Assembly (NCBI RefSeq): GCF_001907235.1
Contig: NZ_MQVS01000009.1
Location: forward strand, 1-64,000
Origin: Buchananella hordeovulneris
GTDB lineage: Bacteria > Actinomycetota > Actinomycetes > Actinomycetales > Actinomycetaceae
Length of the DNA: 64,000 nt
Direction of reading: 5' to 3'
Position 1 is the first letter of the stretch, and each line of letters opens with the position of its first letter. The position numbers and the translations under genes are program-made. Positions 9,160 through 18,033 of this stretch are shown here, piece after piece. The notes beneath the pieces were generated by a model. The model was not told the origin of the DNA, did not search any database, and saw only the letters and a list, made by a program, of their open reading frames with translations.

Positions 9160-10076
9160 ACGACTACGCGTTCTTGGGTCCGTTCGGCACCTTCACAGAG
9201 ATCGCGTTGCGGCAGGTGGCAGGCAGCGACGCGCAGGTTGAGCCATGCATCTCGGTGGCCGGGGCGCTGGACGCAGTGCGGCAGGGGCGCGCCCGCTACG
9301 CCGTCGTCCCCATCGAAAACTCCATCGAGGGGGGTGTGAACGCGACGCTGGACGCGCTCACCGGCGGCGCGGAACTGTGGATCGACCGGGAGATGGTCGT
9401 GAACATTGCGTTCGTGCTCGCGGCCCGGCCCGGCACCCAGTTGCGCGATATCCGCCGGGTGGCGACTCACCCGCACGCCTGGGCCCAGTGCCGCAAATGG
9501 GTGGCCAAGAACCTGCCCGGTGCCACGCACCTGCCCGCTACCTCCACCGCGGCGGCCGCTGAGCTGCTGGCCGACGCCGACGACCCCGGCTACGAGGCGG
9601 CCCTGTGTAACCGCCTGTCGGCCGAGCAGTACGGGCTGGCGGTCCTGGCGGACGACGCCGCCGACAATCCCGACGCCCGCACCCGCTTCGTGCGGGTCAC
9701 GCGCCCCGGCCCGCTGCCGGTGGCCACCGGCGCGGACAAGACCACCCTCATGGTGCAGCTGCCCGACAACGAGGCCGGGGCCCTGCTGACCATGCTCGAA
9801 CAGTTCGCGGCCCGCGGGGTCAACCTCTCGCGCATCGAGTCCCGCCCGACCGGCGACCGCCTGGGCCGCTACGCGTTCTCCATCGACGTGGAGGGACACC
9901 TGGCGGAGGAACGCGTCCAGGCGGCCCTCATCGGCCTGCACCGCACCTGCCCGCGCGTGACCTTCCTCGGGTCCTACCCGCGCTGCGACGGGCAAGTCAC
10001 CACCGTGCTGCCCGGCACGCGGGACGCCGACTTCGCCGCCGGACGGGCCTGGGTGGGCTCCCTGCTCAGCCAGTAG
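9156..10076 (+). CDS. pheA: Prephenate dehydratase
   Basis: The 306-residue monofunctional enzyme makes phenylpyruvate for phenylalanine synthesis. It starts MNDYAFLGPFGTFTEIALRQ (GTG start overlapping the upstream stop). It contains VVPIENSIEGGVNATLDAL, the catalytic TRF motif in NPDARTRFVRVTR, and a C-terminal ACT domain with GALLTMLEQFAARGVNLSRIESRP, where the ESRP motif binds phenylalanine for feedback inhibition. No chorismate mutase domain is fused. The 4-bp overlap with the glycosyltransferase implies a shared transcript. Confidence 0.95.
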   Translation: MNDYAFLGPFGTFTEIALRQVAGSDAQVEPCISVAGALDAVRQGRARYAVVPIENSIEGGVNATLDALTGGAELWIDREMVVNIAFVLAARPGTQLRDIRRVATHPHAWAQCRKWVAKNLPGATHLPATSTAAAAELLADADDPGYEAALCNRLSAEQYGLAVLADDAADNPDARTRFVRVTRPGPLPVATGADKTTLMVQLPDNEAGALLTMLEQFAARGVNLSRIESRPTGDRLGRYAFSIDVEGHLAEERVQAALIGLHRTCPRVTFLGSYPRCDGQVTTVLPGTRDADFAAGRAWVGSLLSQ

Positions 10077-10206
10077 CGGGCCCGCTGCCCTGTTTTCGCC
10101 CCGACCGGCCTTCGGGTGGGCGGTGGTCGGTAGTGCCCAGTGGGCGGCTCTGGCAAACTCGGGTTCATCTTCACAGGCGAAGCTAAAAGTAGGGAAAGGA
10201 ACCAGC

Positions 10207-11634
10207 GTGGGTAAAGCGATCTCCCCGGAGGCGATTGGCAAGCTCAAGCAGGCAGCCATTGATGCTTACATGCGGGATCAGGACTTCATGGTCATCGGCA
10301 ATGAGTATGTGTATCGTTTGGAATCTACTTTTGTAACCGATCGGGTGACGAGGCCCAACGAGGCCGGCATCGGGGGTGGTCACCGCACCTACACCAACAC
10401 CATGCCGAACCAGGGCGGCATCCTGAAGCAGGAGAACGACGAGCTAGTCGCTCACTTCGACACTATCCGCTACAACATCGACGCGGTTGTCACCCCCTGG
10501 GTTGACCTGCCGGAAGTGAGCGAGATCAGTGCGGTCGAGTCAGCTTTCCAAGAGTTCCTCGATCAGCTCCGACCGGACGAAGACGCGGCCGTGGCGGGCA
10601 CACCGGTGACAGCTGGAGACAACAAAGGAGAGACGAATCTTCAGCTACCGCCGCTGACCAGTTCGGATGTGACAGCGGTGGTTTGGTCCGATTTGCGGCA
10701 AATGGGCGGTGAAGAAAAATGGCGGGGGGAAACTTTCGCCACCTTCCAAGCCAAGTACGTTTCCCGCGCCCAGGTGGTCGCTGGCAATCTCTTCAATGCT
10801 TTCAAGTCGTGCGGTGGGGTAATCGCAGCCGAACTGGGTATGTTCGAGGGGACGCGCGTCTGCCTCCCGCAGTTGATGGAAGACGCGATCGGCGGCTTCG
10901 CTGAAGGGGGTGGGGTCGATGGGGTGGCGGTCGCCGAGGGAATCCTTAACGTGGGACGGATCGCCAAGGGGGTCGTCGAGGCCTTCTTCAAAAAGAACCC
11001 GTGGGCGTTGATAGATGCCGGGGCAGCGGCCAAAGAACTAGTGACAGCTATCGTGCAGGGTGCGGGGGCAAACGTGGCTGGGGGCGGCTCGTACGAGGCG
11101 GGCATGGCCCGGCTGCAGGCCATATTCAGCGGCTTGAATGAGGAGATCTCGCACATTGAGACTGCCTGCGAGAATCACCTGAAGGGGCTGGTTCGCCGCG
11201 CTGGGGCTAACCCCGCCAACTTCGATATCCAGGTAATGGCACTGAACGCAGAAGGGGTTGAACGGGACCGTCAGCGGGAAAGCAAGCATGTGGCTAAGGG
11301 CGGCATCGCCATCGACACCTCGGCGGCCCGCGTCACTGGCTCGGTGCACATGCCCGCCGTCGCCGACACCCTGCAGGCCATGCACGATCGAGCACTCGGA
11401 ATCAACCCGCGGCCTGCCATCACCCGGCACGCCTCTGTCGGGGTGGGGGCGGTAGGCATCTCCGGGGGCTACTGGGACACCATGTGGTACTTCCTGGATT
11501 ACCTGAAAGAGCTGGCCGACGAGATGCGGGTTGGGGGTGCCAACCTGGTGGCGGCCTGCAACGCGTTCGACGAAAACGAGCAGGCCAACGTCGACATACT
11601 GAATAAGACAGCCGCCGAGGTGGTGGAGCGTTAA
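10207..11634 (+). CDS. Orphan helical protein with ESX/EspC-like C terminus, function unknown
   Basis: I do not recognise this 475-residue protein. The GTG at 10207 follows an AAAGGA site; an in-frame start at 10123 would add 28 unconserved residues. The sequence is mostly predicted helix with no signal peptide or clear membrane segment. The C-terminal stretch (WYFLDYLKELADEMRVGGANLVAACNAFDENEQANVD) resembles the helical hairpins of WXG100/EspC-type substrates of type VII secretion. Middle segments are Gly/Ala-rich (AEGGGVDGVAVAEGI) and a Lys-rich FFKKNPW lies near residue 260. No ESX machinery genes are in the window. It stands alone between pheA and the convergent lipid kinase gene. Confidence 0.6.
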   Translation: MGKAISPEAIGKLKQAAIDAYMRDQDFMVIGNEYVYRLESTFVTDRVTRPNEAGIGGGHRTYTNTMPNQGGILKQENDELVAHFDTIRYNIDAVVTPWVDLPEVSEISAVESAFQEFLDQLRPDEDAAVAGTPVTAGDNKGETNLQLPPLTSSDVTAVVWSDLRQMGGEEKWRGETFATFQAKYVSRAQVVAGNLFNAFKSCGGVIAAELGMFEGTRVCLPQLMEDAIGGFAEGGGVDGVAVAEGILNVGRIAKGVVEAFFKKNPWALIDAGAAAKELVTAIVQGAGANVAGGGSYEAGMARLQAIFSGLNEEISHIETACENHLKGLVRRAGANPANFDIQVMALNAEGVERDRQRESKHVAKGGIAIDTSAARVTGSVHMPAVADTLQAMHDRALGINPRPAITRHASVGVGAVGISGGYWDTMWYFLDYLKELADEMRVGGANLVAACNAFDENEQANVDILNKTAAEVVER

Positions 11635-11642
11635 GCAGCCCC

Positions 11643-11701
11643 AGCCCGGCGCCCTGACCGGGCGCGGCCCTACGGCACCCGCACGGTCAGGGCGCCGGGC
11701 T
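11643..11701. terminator. Inverted repeat between convergent genes
   Basis: AGCCCGGCGCCCTGACCG at 11643-11660 is exactly complementary to the segment at 11684-11701, separated by 23 bases. The right arm lies inside the last codons of the lipid kinase gene. It probably acts as a bidirectional terminator, though no U-tract is obvious. Confidence 0.5.
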
Positions 11702-12836
11702 GGATGCGGATGGACACAGCCCGCACCAACCCGATGTATTCGCCGTCGACCTGCGCCATGACTGGTTCTTCCAGGCGGATGTCGGCGGCGCGGGTGCGGC
11801 GGAAAGTGGAGGAGGCCGCAGTGCCCTGCTCCCCGTTGGAGCGGCCCCAACGGTGGCGCAGCAGTTGGCGGCCGAGGGCCACCACCCCGAGGATGCCGCG
11901 CCTCGTGTCCAGCGCCACCAGGTCGAGCCAGCCGTCGTCGAGCTGCGCGTCCTTGACCAGGGTGACCCCGCCCTGCAGTTTGCCGCAGTTGGCCGCAAAG
12001 ATGGTGCGGGCTGCCAGGCGCTCGCTGCCGCCCGTGCCGAGTGCCAGGCGGGCGTGGAAGCGACTGCTGAAAGAGTTCTTCACCCCGGACACGACGTAGG
12101 CCCCCCACCCGAGCTTGCCCTTCAGGTGGGAGTCGACGCCCTCGATCATGGCGGCATCAAAGCCAACCCCGGCCAGCACCGTGAAACCGTGGACCTGCCC
12201 GCCCGTGAACGCGAAGTCAAGGCCCGCTGGGGCGGGTGTCGGGGGCACGTCGGCGCTGTCAACCATGTCGGCGGCCAGCCACGCCATGTCCATGGCGCGA
12301 TCCTGTCCGGTGAACGCGGTGGTGAACTGGTCGGCCAGGCCATCCAGCGGCACCTCCAAGTTGCGGGCCAGCAGGTTGCCGGTCCCGCACGGCACGATCC
12401 CCAGTGGCACGTCACTGCCCGCCAAGCCCGCCGCCACCGCCCGCACCGTGCCGTCCCCACCGAGGGCCACCACCACGCTTGCGCCCGCGGCAACGGCGGC
12501 CCGCGCCTGGCTGGTGCCCGGCTCGGCCTGGGTGGTGGCCACCCACACCGGGCGGCCCAGCCCGCCGTCAGCCGCCCGGCGCGCCGCCAGCTCCTCCAAC
12601 TCGGCGGTGCGCTCGACCTTGACCGGGTTGTAGATCAGGTACGGGGCGGCGGCCGCCGTCGCCGGGCCGGGGACCTCCGCCGCCGCCCCGGCGGACGACT
12701 GCCCTGCCTGTGCACGCGCCCCGCCGCCCGGGCGCAGCTGCCCGGCGGGCGTGAGGCGATGCCAGGCCACCACCGCGAACCCCAACGCGATCAGGGCCAC
12801 TAGCAGGGCCAAACAGGCGATAACCAGCGCGATCAT
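11670..12836 (-). CDS. Diacylglycerol/lipid kinase family protein (DAGK catalytic domain)
   Basis: The 388-residue protein begins with one hydrophobic helix (MIALVIACLALLVALIALGF) and an Ala/Gly/Pro linker. The DAGK_cat domain follows with LIYNPVKVER, the nucleotide loop VVALGGDGTVRAVAAGL and PLGIVPCGTGNLLARNL. The C-terminal half is the usual beta-sandwich ending with QVDGEY. Such proteins phosphorylate diacylglycerol or related lipids at the membrane. The ATG has a strong AGGAGG site 3 nt upstream. It follows the amylase gene by 7 bp on the same strand and is likely co-transcribed. Confidence 0.88.
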   Translation of the reverse strand: MIALVIACLALLVALIALGFAVVAWHRLTPAGQLRPGGGARAQAGQSSAGAAAEVPGPATAAAAPYLIYNPVKVERTAELEELAARRAADGGLGRPVWVATTQAEPGTSQARAAVAAGASVVVALGGDGTVRAVAAGLAGSDVPLGIVPCGTGNLLARNLEVPLDGLADQFTTAFTGQDRAMDMAWLAADMVDSADVPPTPAPAGLDFAFTGGQVHGFTVLAGVGFDAAMIEGVDSHLKGKLGWGAYVVSGVKNSFSSRFHARLALGTGGSERLAARTIFAANCGKLQGGVTLVKDAQLDDGWLDLVALDTRRGILGVVALGRQLLRHRWGRSNGEQGTAASSTFRRTRAADIRLEEPVMAQVDGEYIGLVRAVSIRIQPGALTVRVP

Positions 12837-12843
12837 GTTCCTC

Positions 12844-14184
12844 CTAAGACACAGCCAAAATGGCCCAGCCGTGGGCGGGCAGGCGCACGCGCGTGCCCGC
12901 CAGCCCCGGATCGAGCAGCTCGGCGTGGAAACCGGCGGCGATCGAGTGGGCGGCGGGCACCGGCAACTCCTGCACCTCGTCGGTCAAATTGAGCGCCACC
13001 TGCGCCGCGTGGGCGCCGTAGCGCAGCTCCAACACCCCCGTGGTTTTGGTCAGTTCCGTGAACGATGCCTGCGCCCGGTGGGCCCAGGCGTGGGCATTAC
13101 GCCACGTGAGCAGGTGGTGGTGCAGGCCCGCGGCGGCATCCTGCTCGGGCCGGGCATGGAAGTTCCACGGGGCCGGAAAGGCGGGCCGCAGCACGTCGTC
13201 CCCGCCGGGCCGCTCCTCCTTGACCCCACCGAACCCGTACTCGTCGCCGTAGTAGACGCAGGGAGTACCGCCCACCGTCAGCAGCAGCACGGTGGCGATG
13301 GCAGCGTCGCGCGGATCGGGCAGGGCCGAGTTGAGGCGGGTGACATCGTGGTTCGACACAAAGGTGACCGGCACGAACGAGGCGAGGAAGTCGTTGTGCC
13401 GCCGCAGGTTCCAATCCAACTCAAACAGGTTGCGCTCGGCAATGGAACTGCGGATCGACTTCCATAACTCGTACTGAGTCACCGAATCCAGGCCGCTGGC
13501 GGCGACGAACTCCCGATAGTCCCCGTGGATCATCTCCCCGAACAGGAAAGCATCCGGGAAGACCTCCTTCACGCGGGCCGTGATGGCCGCCCACGCGGCC
13601 GGATCCATCGCGTAGGCCGCATCCAGGCGCCAGCCGTCGGCGCCGCGGGCCAACCAGTGACACATGACGTCGACGATCATGTCCTGCACGGCCGGGCAGC
13701 CGTGGTTGAGGGTGATCAGCCCCGTGTGCCCCTCGAAATTGTGGAAGTAGGGGCCCTGCCCGGTGGCCTCGTCCCACGTGACGTGGAAGTAGTCGTAGTA
13801 GCGGGAGTCCCGGCCGTGCAGGCGCACGTCGGTGACGAACGGGTGCTCGGCCCCCACGTGGTTGAAAACCCCGTCGAGCACCAACCGCATGGAGCGATGG
13901 TGCACGGCGTCCACTAGCCGCCCGAACGTGTGGTCGTCTCCCAGGCGCGGATCGATGCGGTAGTAGTCGGTCGTGTCGTAGCCGTGGGAGGTGGAGGCGA
14001 AGATGGGGCCTAGCGCCAGGCCGCTCAGCCCCAGGCCGCGGGGGTGATCCAGCCAAGAGGACACTAAATCCAGGCCCCCCGGTTCTCCCTCTTTCCAACC
14101 CGGCCCGTACAAGGCCCCGGCCATGCCGAGGGGAAAGACGTGCCAGAAAGATGTGTGCCCCACCCACTGTGGCTCGCTTGCCAT
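12844..14184 (-). CDS. GH13 alpha-amylase family glycosidase
   Basis: The 446-residue TIM barrel has the four GH13 regions: LVLDGVFNHVG (about 102-111), DGWRLDAAY with nucleophile Asp188, LFGEMIH with acid/base Glu217, and FVSNHD with Asp280. There is no signal peptide, so it should act inside the cell on maltodextrins or glycogen-derived oligosaccharides, similar to cyclomaltodextrinase or neopullulanase types. The ATG at 14184 follows GGGAGG. It is divergent from serS with 75 bp between starts and is followed by the lipid kinase gene. Confidence 0.9.
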   Translation of the reverse strand: MASEPQWVGHTSFWHVFPLGMAGALYGPGWKEGEPGGLDLVSSWLDHPRGLGLSGLALGPIFASTSHGYDTTDYYRIDPRLGDDHTFGRLVDAVHHRSMRLVLDGVFNHVGAEHPFVTDVRLHGRDSRYYDYFHVTWDEATGQGPYFHNFEGHTGLITLNHGCPAVQDMIVDVMCHWLARGADGWRLDAAYAMDPAAWAAITARVKEVFPDAFLFGEMIHGDYREFVAASGLDSVTQYELWKSIRSSIAERNLFELDWNLRRHNDFLASFVPVTFVSNHDVTRLNSALPDPRDAAIATVLLLTVGGTPCVYYGDEYGFGGVKEERPGGDDVLRPAFPAPWNFHARPEQDAAAGLHHHLLTWRNAHAWAHRAQASFTELTKTTGVLELRYGAHAAQVALNLTDEVQELPVPAAHSIAAGFHAELLDPGLAGTRVRLPAHGWAILAVS

Positions 14185-14246
14185 CGTTGCCTCCCGTGTC
14201 AACGTGGCACAAGTCAACCACGGGTGCATCGCTGCTGGGGGCGCAC

Positions 14247-14259
14247 TACGCTGTAAGTC
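14247..14259 (+). promoter_or_regulatory. Leaderless -10 element of serS
   Basis: TACGCT (14247-14252) lies 7 nt before the serS ATG, and no Shine-Dalgarno is present, so the message probably starts at the A of the ATG. Confidence 0.5.
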
Positions 14260-15531
14260 ATGATCGATCTGCGCGCTCTTCGCGAAAACCCGGAACTTGC
14301 TCGTGCCTCCCAGCGTGCCCGCGGGGCGGACGAATCCCTGGTGGATGCGGTGCTGGCAGCCGACGCTGCGCGCCGCCAAGCGTTGACGGCTTTCGAGGAG
14401 TTGCGGGCCGAGCAGAAACGGGTCTCTAGCTCGGTGGGCAAGGCCAGCGCGGAGGAGCGCCCGGCAGTGTTGGCGCGGGCCAAGGAGTTAGCCGAGCAGG
14501 TGAAGGCTGCCAACGGGGCGGCCGACGCGGCGGCTGCCCGGGCGGAGGAGCTGGCCCGCCAGTTGCCGAACCTGATCGAGGGGGCGCCCGCAGGCGGCGA
14601 GGACGACTATGTGGTGGTGCGGCACGTGGGCCAGCGCCGCGACTTTTCGGCCGAGGGCGTGACCGAGCTGCAGGATCACCTCGACCTGGGCGAGGGCCTG
14701 GGGGCGCTGGACGTCAAACGCGGCACGAAGGTGTCGGGGGCCCGGTTCTATTACCTGACCGGTATCGGGGCGCGCCTCGAATTGGCGATGCTGACCGCCG
14801 CCCAGGATCTCGCGTTGCAACACGGCTTCACCCCCATGATTACTCCCACCCTGGTCAAGCCCGAGGTGATGGCCGGCACCGGGTTCCTGGGCGCGCACGC
14901 CGACGAGATCTACTATCTGCCCGCCGACGAGCTGTACCTGGTGGGGACCAGCGAGGTGGCCCTGGCCGGCTACCACGCCGACGAGATCATCGACGTGGAC
15001 GCCGGGCCGCGCCGCTACTGTGGCTGGTCGTCGTGCTACCGCCGCGAGGCCGGCAGCTACGGCAAGGACACGCGCGGCATCATCCGGGTCCACCAGTTCA
15101 ACAAGGTGGAAATGTTCTCTTTCACTCAGGTGGAGGACGCCGCCGCCGAGCACGAGCGGCTGCTGGCCCTGGAGGAGGAAATGCTGGCCAAGGTCGAGTT
15201 GCCCTACCGGGTGATCGACGTGGCGGCCGGGGACCTGGGCTCGTCGGCGGCCCGCAAGTTCGACTGCGAGGCGTGGTTGCCAACGCAGGAGCGCTACATG
15301 GAGGTCACGTCCACCTCGAACTGCACCACCTTCCAGGCCCGGCGCCTGGGGGTGCGGGAGCGGCACGCGGGAGGCACCCGGCCGGTGGCCACCCTCAACG
15401 GCACCCTGGCCACCACCCGGTGGCTGGTGGCGATCCTGGAAAATCACCAGCTGCCCGACGGCTCGGTGCGGGTGCCGCAGGGGCTGCGGCCCTACCTGGG
15501 GGGCCTTGAGGTGATGGAACCGGTGCGGTGA
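14260..15531 (+). CDS. serS: Seryl-tRNA synthetase
   Basis: The 423-residue class II synthetase starts [20 protein letters not shown] and has the long coiled-coil arm (about residues 30-105) that reads the serine tRNA variable arm. The catalytic core shows motif 2 [28 protein letters not shown] and motif 3 in [18 protein letters not shown]. Length is normal. It is essential and charges the three tRNA-Ser species found in this window. Confidence 0.97.
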   Translation: MIDLRALRENPELARASQRARGADESLVDAVLAADAARRQALTAFEELRAEQKRVSSSVGKASAEERPAVLARAKELAEQVKAANGAADAAAARAEELARQLPNLIEGAPAGGEDDYVVVRHVGQRRDFSAEGVTELQDHLDLGEGLGALDVKRGTKVSGARFYYLTGIGARLELAMLTAAQDLALQHGFTPMITPTLVKPEVMAGTGFLGAHADEIYYLPADELYLVGTSEVALAGYHADEIIDVDAGPRRYCGWSSCYRREAGSYGKDTRGIIRVHQFNKVEMFSFTQVEDAAAEHERLLALEEEMLAKVELPYRVIDVAAGDLGSSAARKFDCEAWLPTQERYMEVTSTSNCTTFQARRLGVRERHAGGTRPVATLNGTLATTRWLVAILENHQLPDGSVRVPQGLRPYLGGLEVMEPVR

Positions 15532-15535
15532 CTCC

Positions 15536-16453
15536 GTGAGCGTCGCCGACCACCTGCACAACCTTGACGCCCAGTCCGGGCACGACGCGGCCCAGTGGCG
15601 GCAGTGGATTGCCGCCGCGCTGCCCGCCAGCCTGCCGCCTGCCGGGCCGGAGTTGCTGGTGTGCCTCGACATTGACGGCACCCTGCTGCAGCACGACGGC
15701 ACCGCCTCGCAGGCGGTGCGGCAGGCATTAGCGGCCCACCAGCGCGCCGGGACGCGGGTGGTGCTGGCCACGGGGCGCGGACCGGCCGGCACCCGGATCG
15801 CGGCCGAGGAGGTGGGGCACACCCAGTGCTGGGCCGTGACCTCCAACGGCGCGGTTACCGCGCGCCTGACCGGGGACAAGCAGGCGGCCAGCGACCGGGG
15901 TTTTGTCGTCTTCTCGGAGGAGCTGTTCTCCCCGGCGGTGGCGCTCCAGCAGTTACGGACCTGCCTGCCGGAGGCGATCTTCGGGGCGCAGTCCTCCCAG
16001 TGCGGGATGCTGGTGTCTGCTCCCTGGCCGGAGGGCGAGATGCAAGAGCCGACCGTGGTGGTGCCATTTTCGCGCTTGTGCGAGGAGATGGTGTCCCGGG
16101 TGGTGGTGCGGGCCCCCGAAATGGGGGTAGCGGAGTTCACCCAGCGGGTGCACCAGCTGGGGCTGGAGGCGGTGACGTACGCGATCGGGTGGGAATCCTG
16201 GCTCGACGTTGCGCCCCCCGGGGTGACCAAGGCCTCGGGCTGCGAGGCGCTGCGGACCCGGCTCGGAATCGACCGGCGGGCCACCGTCGCCATCGGGGAC
16301 GGGGCCAACGACCTGGACATGTTCGCCTGGGCGCAGTGGGCGGTGGCGATGGGGCAGGCCAGCGCGCACGTGCAACGCGCCGCAGACTTCGTGACCGCCC
16401 CGGTGCGGGAGGACGGCGCGGCCTTGATATTGCAGGCTTTATTGGCGCGTTAG
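15536..16453 (+). CDS. HAD-family phosphatase, Cof/subfamily IIB type
   Basis: The 305-residue protein has motif I LVCLDIDGTLLQHDG near residue 40 (nucleophile DID), motif II VLATGRGPAG, and motif III/IV AIGDGANDLDMFAWA near the C terminus. The C2 cap and the GDGxND motif place it with Cof-type sugar-phosphate phosphatases. It starts with GTG 4 bp after serS and is co-transcribed with it. The substrate is unknown. Confidence 0.88.
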   Translation: MSVADHLHNLDAQSGHDAAQWRQWIAAALPASLPPAGPELLVCLDIDGTLLQHDGTASQAVRQALAAHQRAGTRVVLATGRGPAGTRIAAEEVGHTQCWAVTSNGAVTARLTGDKQAASDRGFVVFSEELFSPAVALQQLRTCLPEAIFGAQSSQCGMLVSAPWPEGEMQEPTVVVPFSRLCEEMVSRVVVRAPEMGVAEFTQRVHQLGLEAVTYAIGWESWLDVAPPGVTKASGCEALRTRLGIDRRATVAIGDGANDLDMFAWAQWAVAMGQASAHVQRAADFVTAPVREDGAALILQALLAR

Positions 16454-16461
16454 TCCCCATC

Positions 16462-16551
16462 GTTACCGAACGGTTACCTCGAACCGCGCAAGTTTGTGAC
16501 CCAGATCGCCCTATGGTGGCAGCAACGTGGTGTCGATAACGGCATCGGTTA
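16462..16551 (+). promoter_or_regulatory. Promoter region of the sugar ABC operon with two palindromes
   Basis: GTTACCGAACGGTTAC (16462-16477) and TAACGGCATCGGTTA (16537-16551) are related inverted repeats flanking a TATGGT -10 box (16512-16517). Sugar operons of this kind are often controlled by LacI-family repressors binding such palindromes. No regulator gene is adjacent. Confidence 0.4.
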
Positions 16552-16571
16552 AGTAGGCAAAGGAGTCACAT

Positions 16572-17969
16572 ATGCACAACAGGCGTTTGCGTCCGGCGCT
16601 TCTCGCTTCTGTCTCATCTCTGGCGCTGCTCCTCGCGGCATGCGGTGGGGCCAACGACCTGGGCGGAGGTTCCAGCGACGGTGGCTCCAAGGGAACCACC
16701 AGCCAGGACAAAACCGAAGGCAGTGCGGACTGCGCCGAGTTTGAGCAGTACGGCAAGTTCGAGGGCGAGACGGTAAATATCTTCTCCTCCATTCGCGACG
16801 TGGAAGCGGAGCTGCTGGACAAGTCGTGGGAAGACTTCGCGCGCTGCACCGGCATGAAGATCGTGCACAACGGGGTGGGAGAGTTTGAGTCCCAGATCGT
16901 GGTGCAGGTGGAGGGCAACAACGCCCCCGACCTGGCGTTCTTCCCCCAGCCCGGCCTGCTGGCCCGGCTCGCCAAGGGGGGTCACTTGAAGCCCGCCCCG
17001 GAGGCCGTGAAGAAGAACACCGACGAGGGCTGGTCGCCCGAATGGGCCGATTACGCCACCGTGGACGGCACGTTCTACGGCGCCCCGCTGATGGCGTCGG
17101 TGAAGTCGTTCGTTTGGTACTCGCCGTCGAAGTTCAAGGAAGCCGGCTACGAGGTGCCGAAGACGCTGGACGAGCTGACCGCGCTGACGGAGAAGATCGC
17201 GGCCGACAACCCGGACGGCAACACCAAGGCATGGTGCGCCGGTATCGAGTCCGGCGGGGCCACCGGCTGGCCGCTGACCGACTGGGTGGAAGACTTCGTG
17301 CTGCGCACGGCGGGGCCGGAGACCTACGACAAGTGGGTCAAGCACGAGATCCCCTTCAACGACCCGCAGATCGTGGAATCGCTCGACAAGGTGGGCTCGT
17401 ACCTGAAGAACGACAAGTTCGCCAACGGGGGCATCGGTGACTTCCGCACGATTGCCGCCACCACGTTCAACGACGGCGGGCTGCCGATCCTGGATGGCCA
17501 GTGCTTCATGCACCGCCAGGCCTCGTTCTACGAAGTGCAGTGGCCGGAGGGCACCAAGGTCGGCCCGGACGGCGACGTCTTCGCCTTCTACCTGCCGGGC
17601 AAGAACGCCGAGGAGAAGCCGCTGCTGGTGGCAGGGGAGTTCGTCGGGGCTTTCAATGACCGGCCCGCTACCCAGGCCCTGCAGACCTACCTGTCTTCCG
17701 CGCACTGGGCCAACTCGCGGGTGAGCCTGGGTGGGGTCACCTCCGCTAACAAGGGCGTGGACCCGGCCAACGCCTCCTCCGACGTGCTGCGCCTAGCCAT
17801 CGAGCTGTTGCAGGACGACAAGGCCGTCTCCCGCTTTGACGGATCCGACATCATGCCCTCCGAGGTGGGTGCCGGTTCGTTCTGGAAGTCGATGACCCAG
17901 TGGATCGACGACAAACGCGATAGCGCTACGGCTTTGAGTGACATCGAAGCCTCCTGGCCGAAGAACTAG
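16572..17969 (+). CDS. Sugar ABC transporter substrate-binding lipoprotein
   Basis: The 465-residue family 1 extracellular solute-binding protein has a lipoprotein signal ending LLLAACGGANDLGGG, so Cys at about 25 is lipidated. The mature protein begins with a Gly/Ser linker and shows VNIFSSIRDVEAELLDKSWEDF and a C-terminal PSEVGAGSFWKSMTQWIDD. It resembles alpha-glucoside-binding (AglE-type) proteins in length and composition, though specificity cannot be proven from sequence. AAAGGAG precedes the ATG. Two permease genes follow. Confidence 0.88.
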   Translation: MHNRRLRPALLASVSSLALLLAACGGANDLGGGSSDGGSKGTTSQDKTEGSADCAEFEQYGKFEGETVNIFSSIRDVEAELLDKSWEDFARCTGMKIVHNGVGEFESQIVVQVEGNNAPDLAFFPQPGLLARLAKGGHLKPAPEAVKKNTDEGWSPEWADYATVDGTFYGAPLMASVKSFVWYSPSKFKEAGYEVPKTLDELTALTEKIAADNPDGNTKAWCAGIESGGATGWPLTDWVEDFVLRTAGPETYDKWVKHEIPFNDPQIVESLDKVGSYLKNDKFANGGIGDFRTIAATTFNDGGLPILDGQCFMHRQASFYEVQWPEGTKVGPDGDVFAFYLPGKNAEEKPLLVAGEFVGAFNDRPATQALQTYLSSAHWANSRVSLGGVTSANKGVDPANASSDVLRLAIELLQDDKAVSRFDGSDIMPSEVGAGSFWKSMTQWIDDKRDSATALSDIEASWPKN

Positions 17970-17973
17970 GTTG

Positions 17974-18008
17974 CCGGGGGCGGGGGTCGGGCCTGACGGT
18001 CCGGCCCC
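17974..18008 (+). terminator. Hairpin between binding protein and permease genes
   Basis: GGGGGTCGGGCC pairs with GGTCCGGCCCCC over a TGAC loop. There is no U-tract, so it more likely limits read-through or protects the upstream message, keeping binding protein levels above permease levels, than ends the transcript. Confidence 0.55.
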
Positions 18009-18033
18009 CACCTGCACTAGATAGGACAAGCCA

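Noticed and set aside
11670-12803. Long plus-strand ORFs opposite the lipid kinase and other genes
   Set aside because: High-GC shadow frames rich in Arg, Pro, Gly and Ala without start signals or family motifs.
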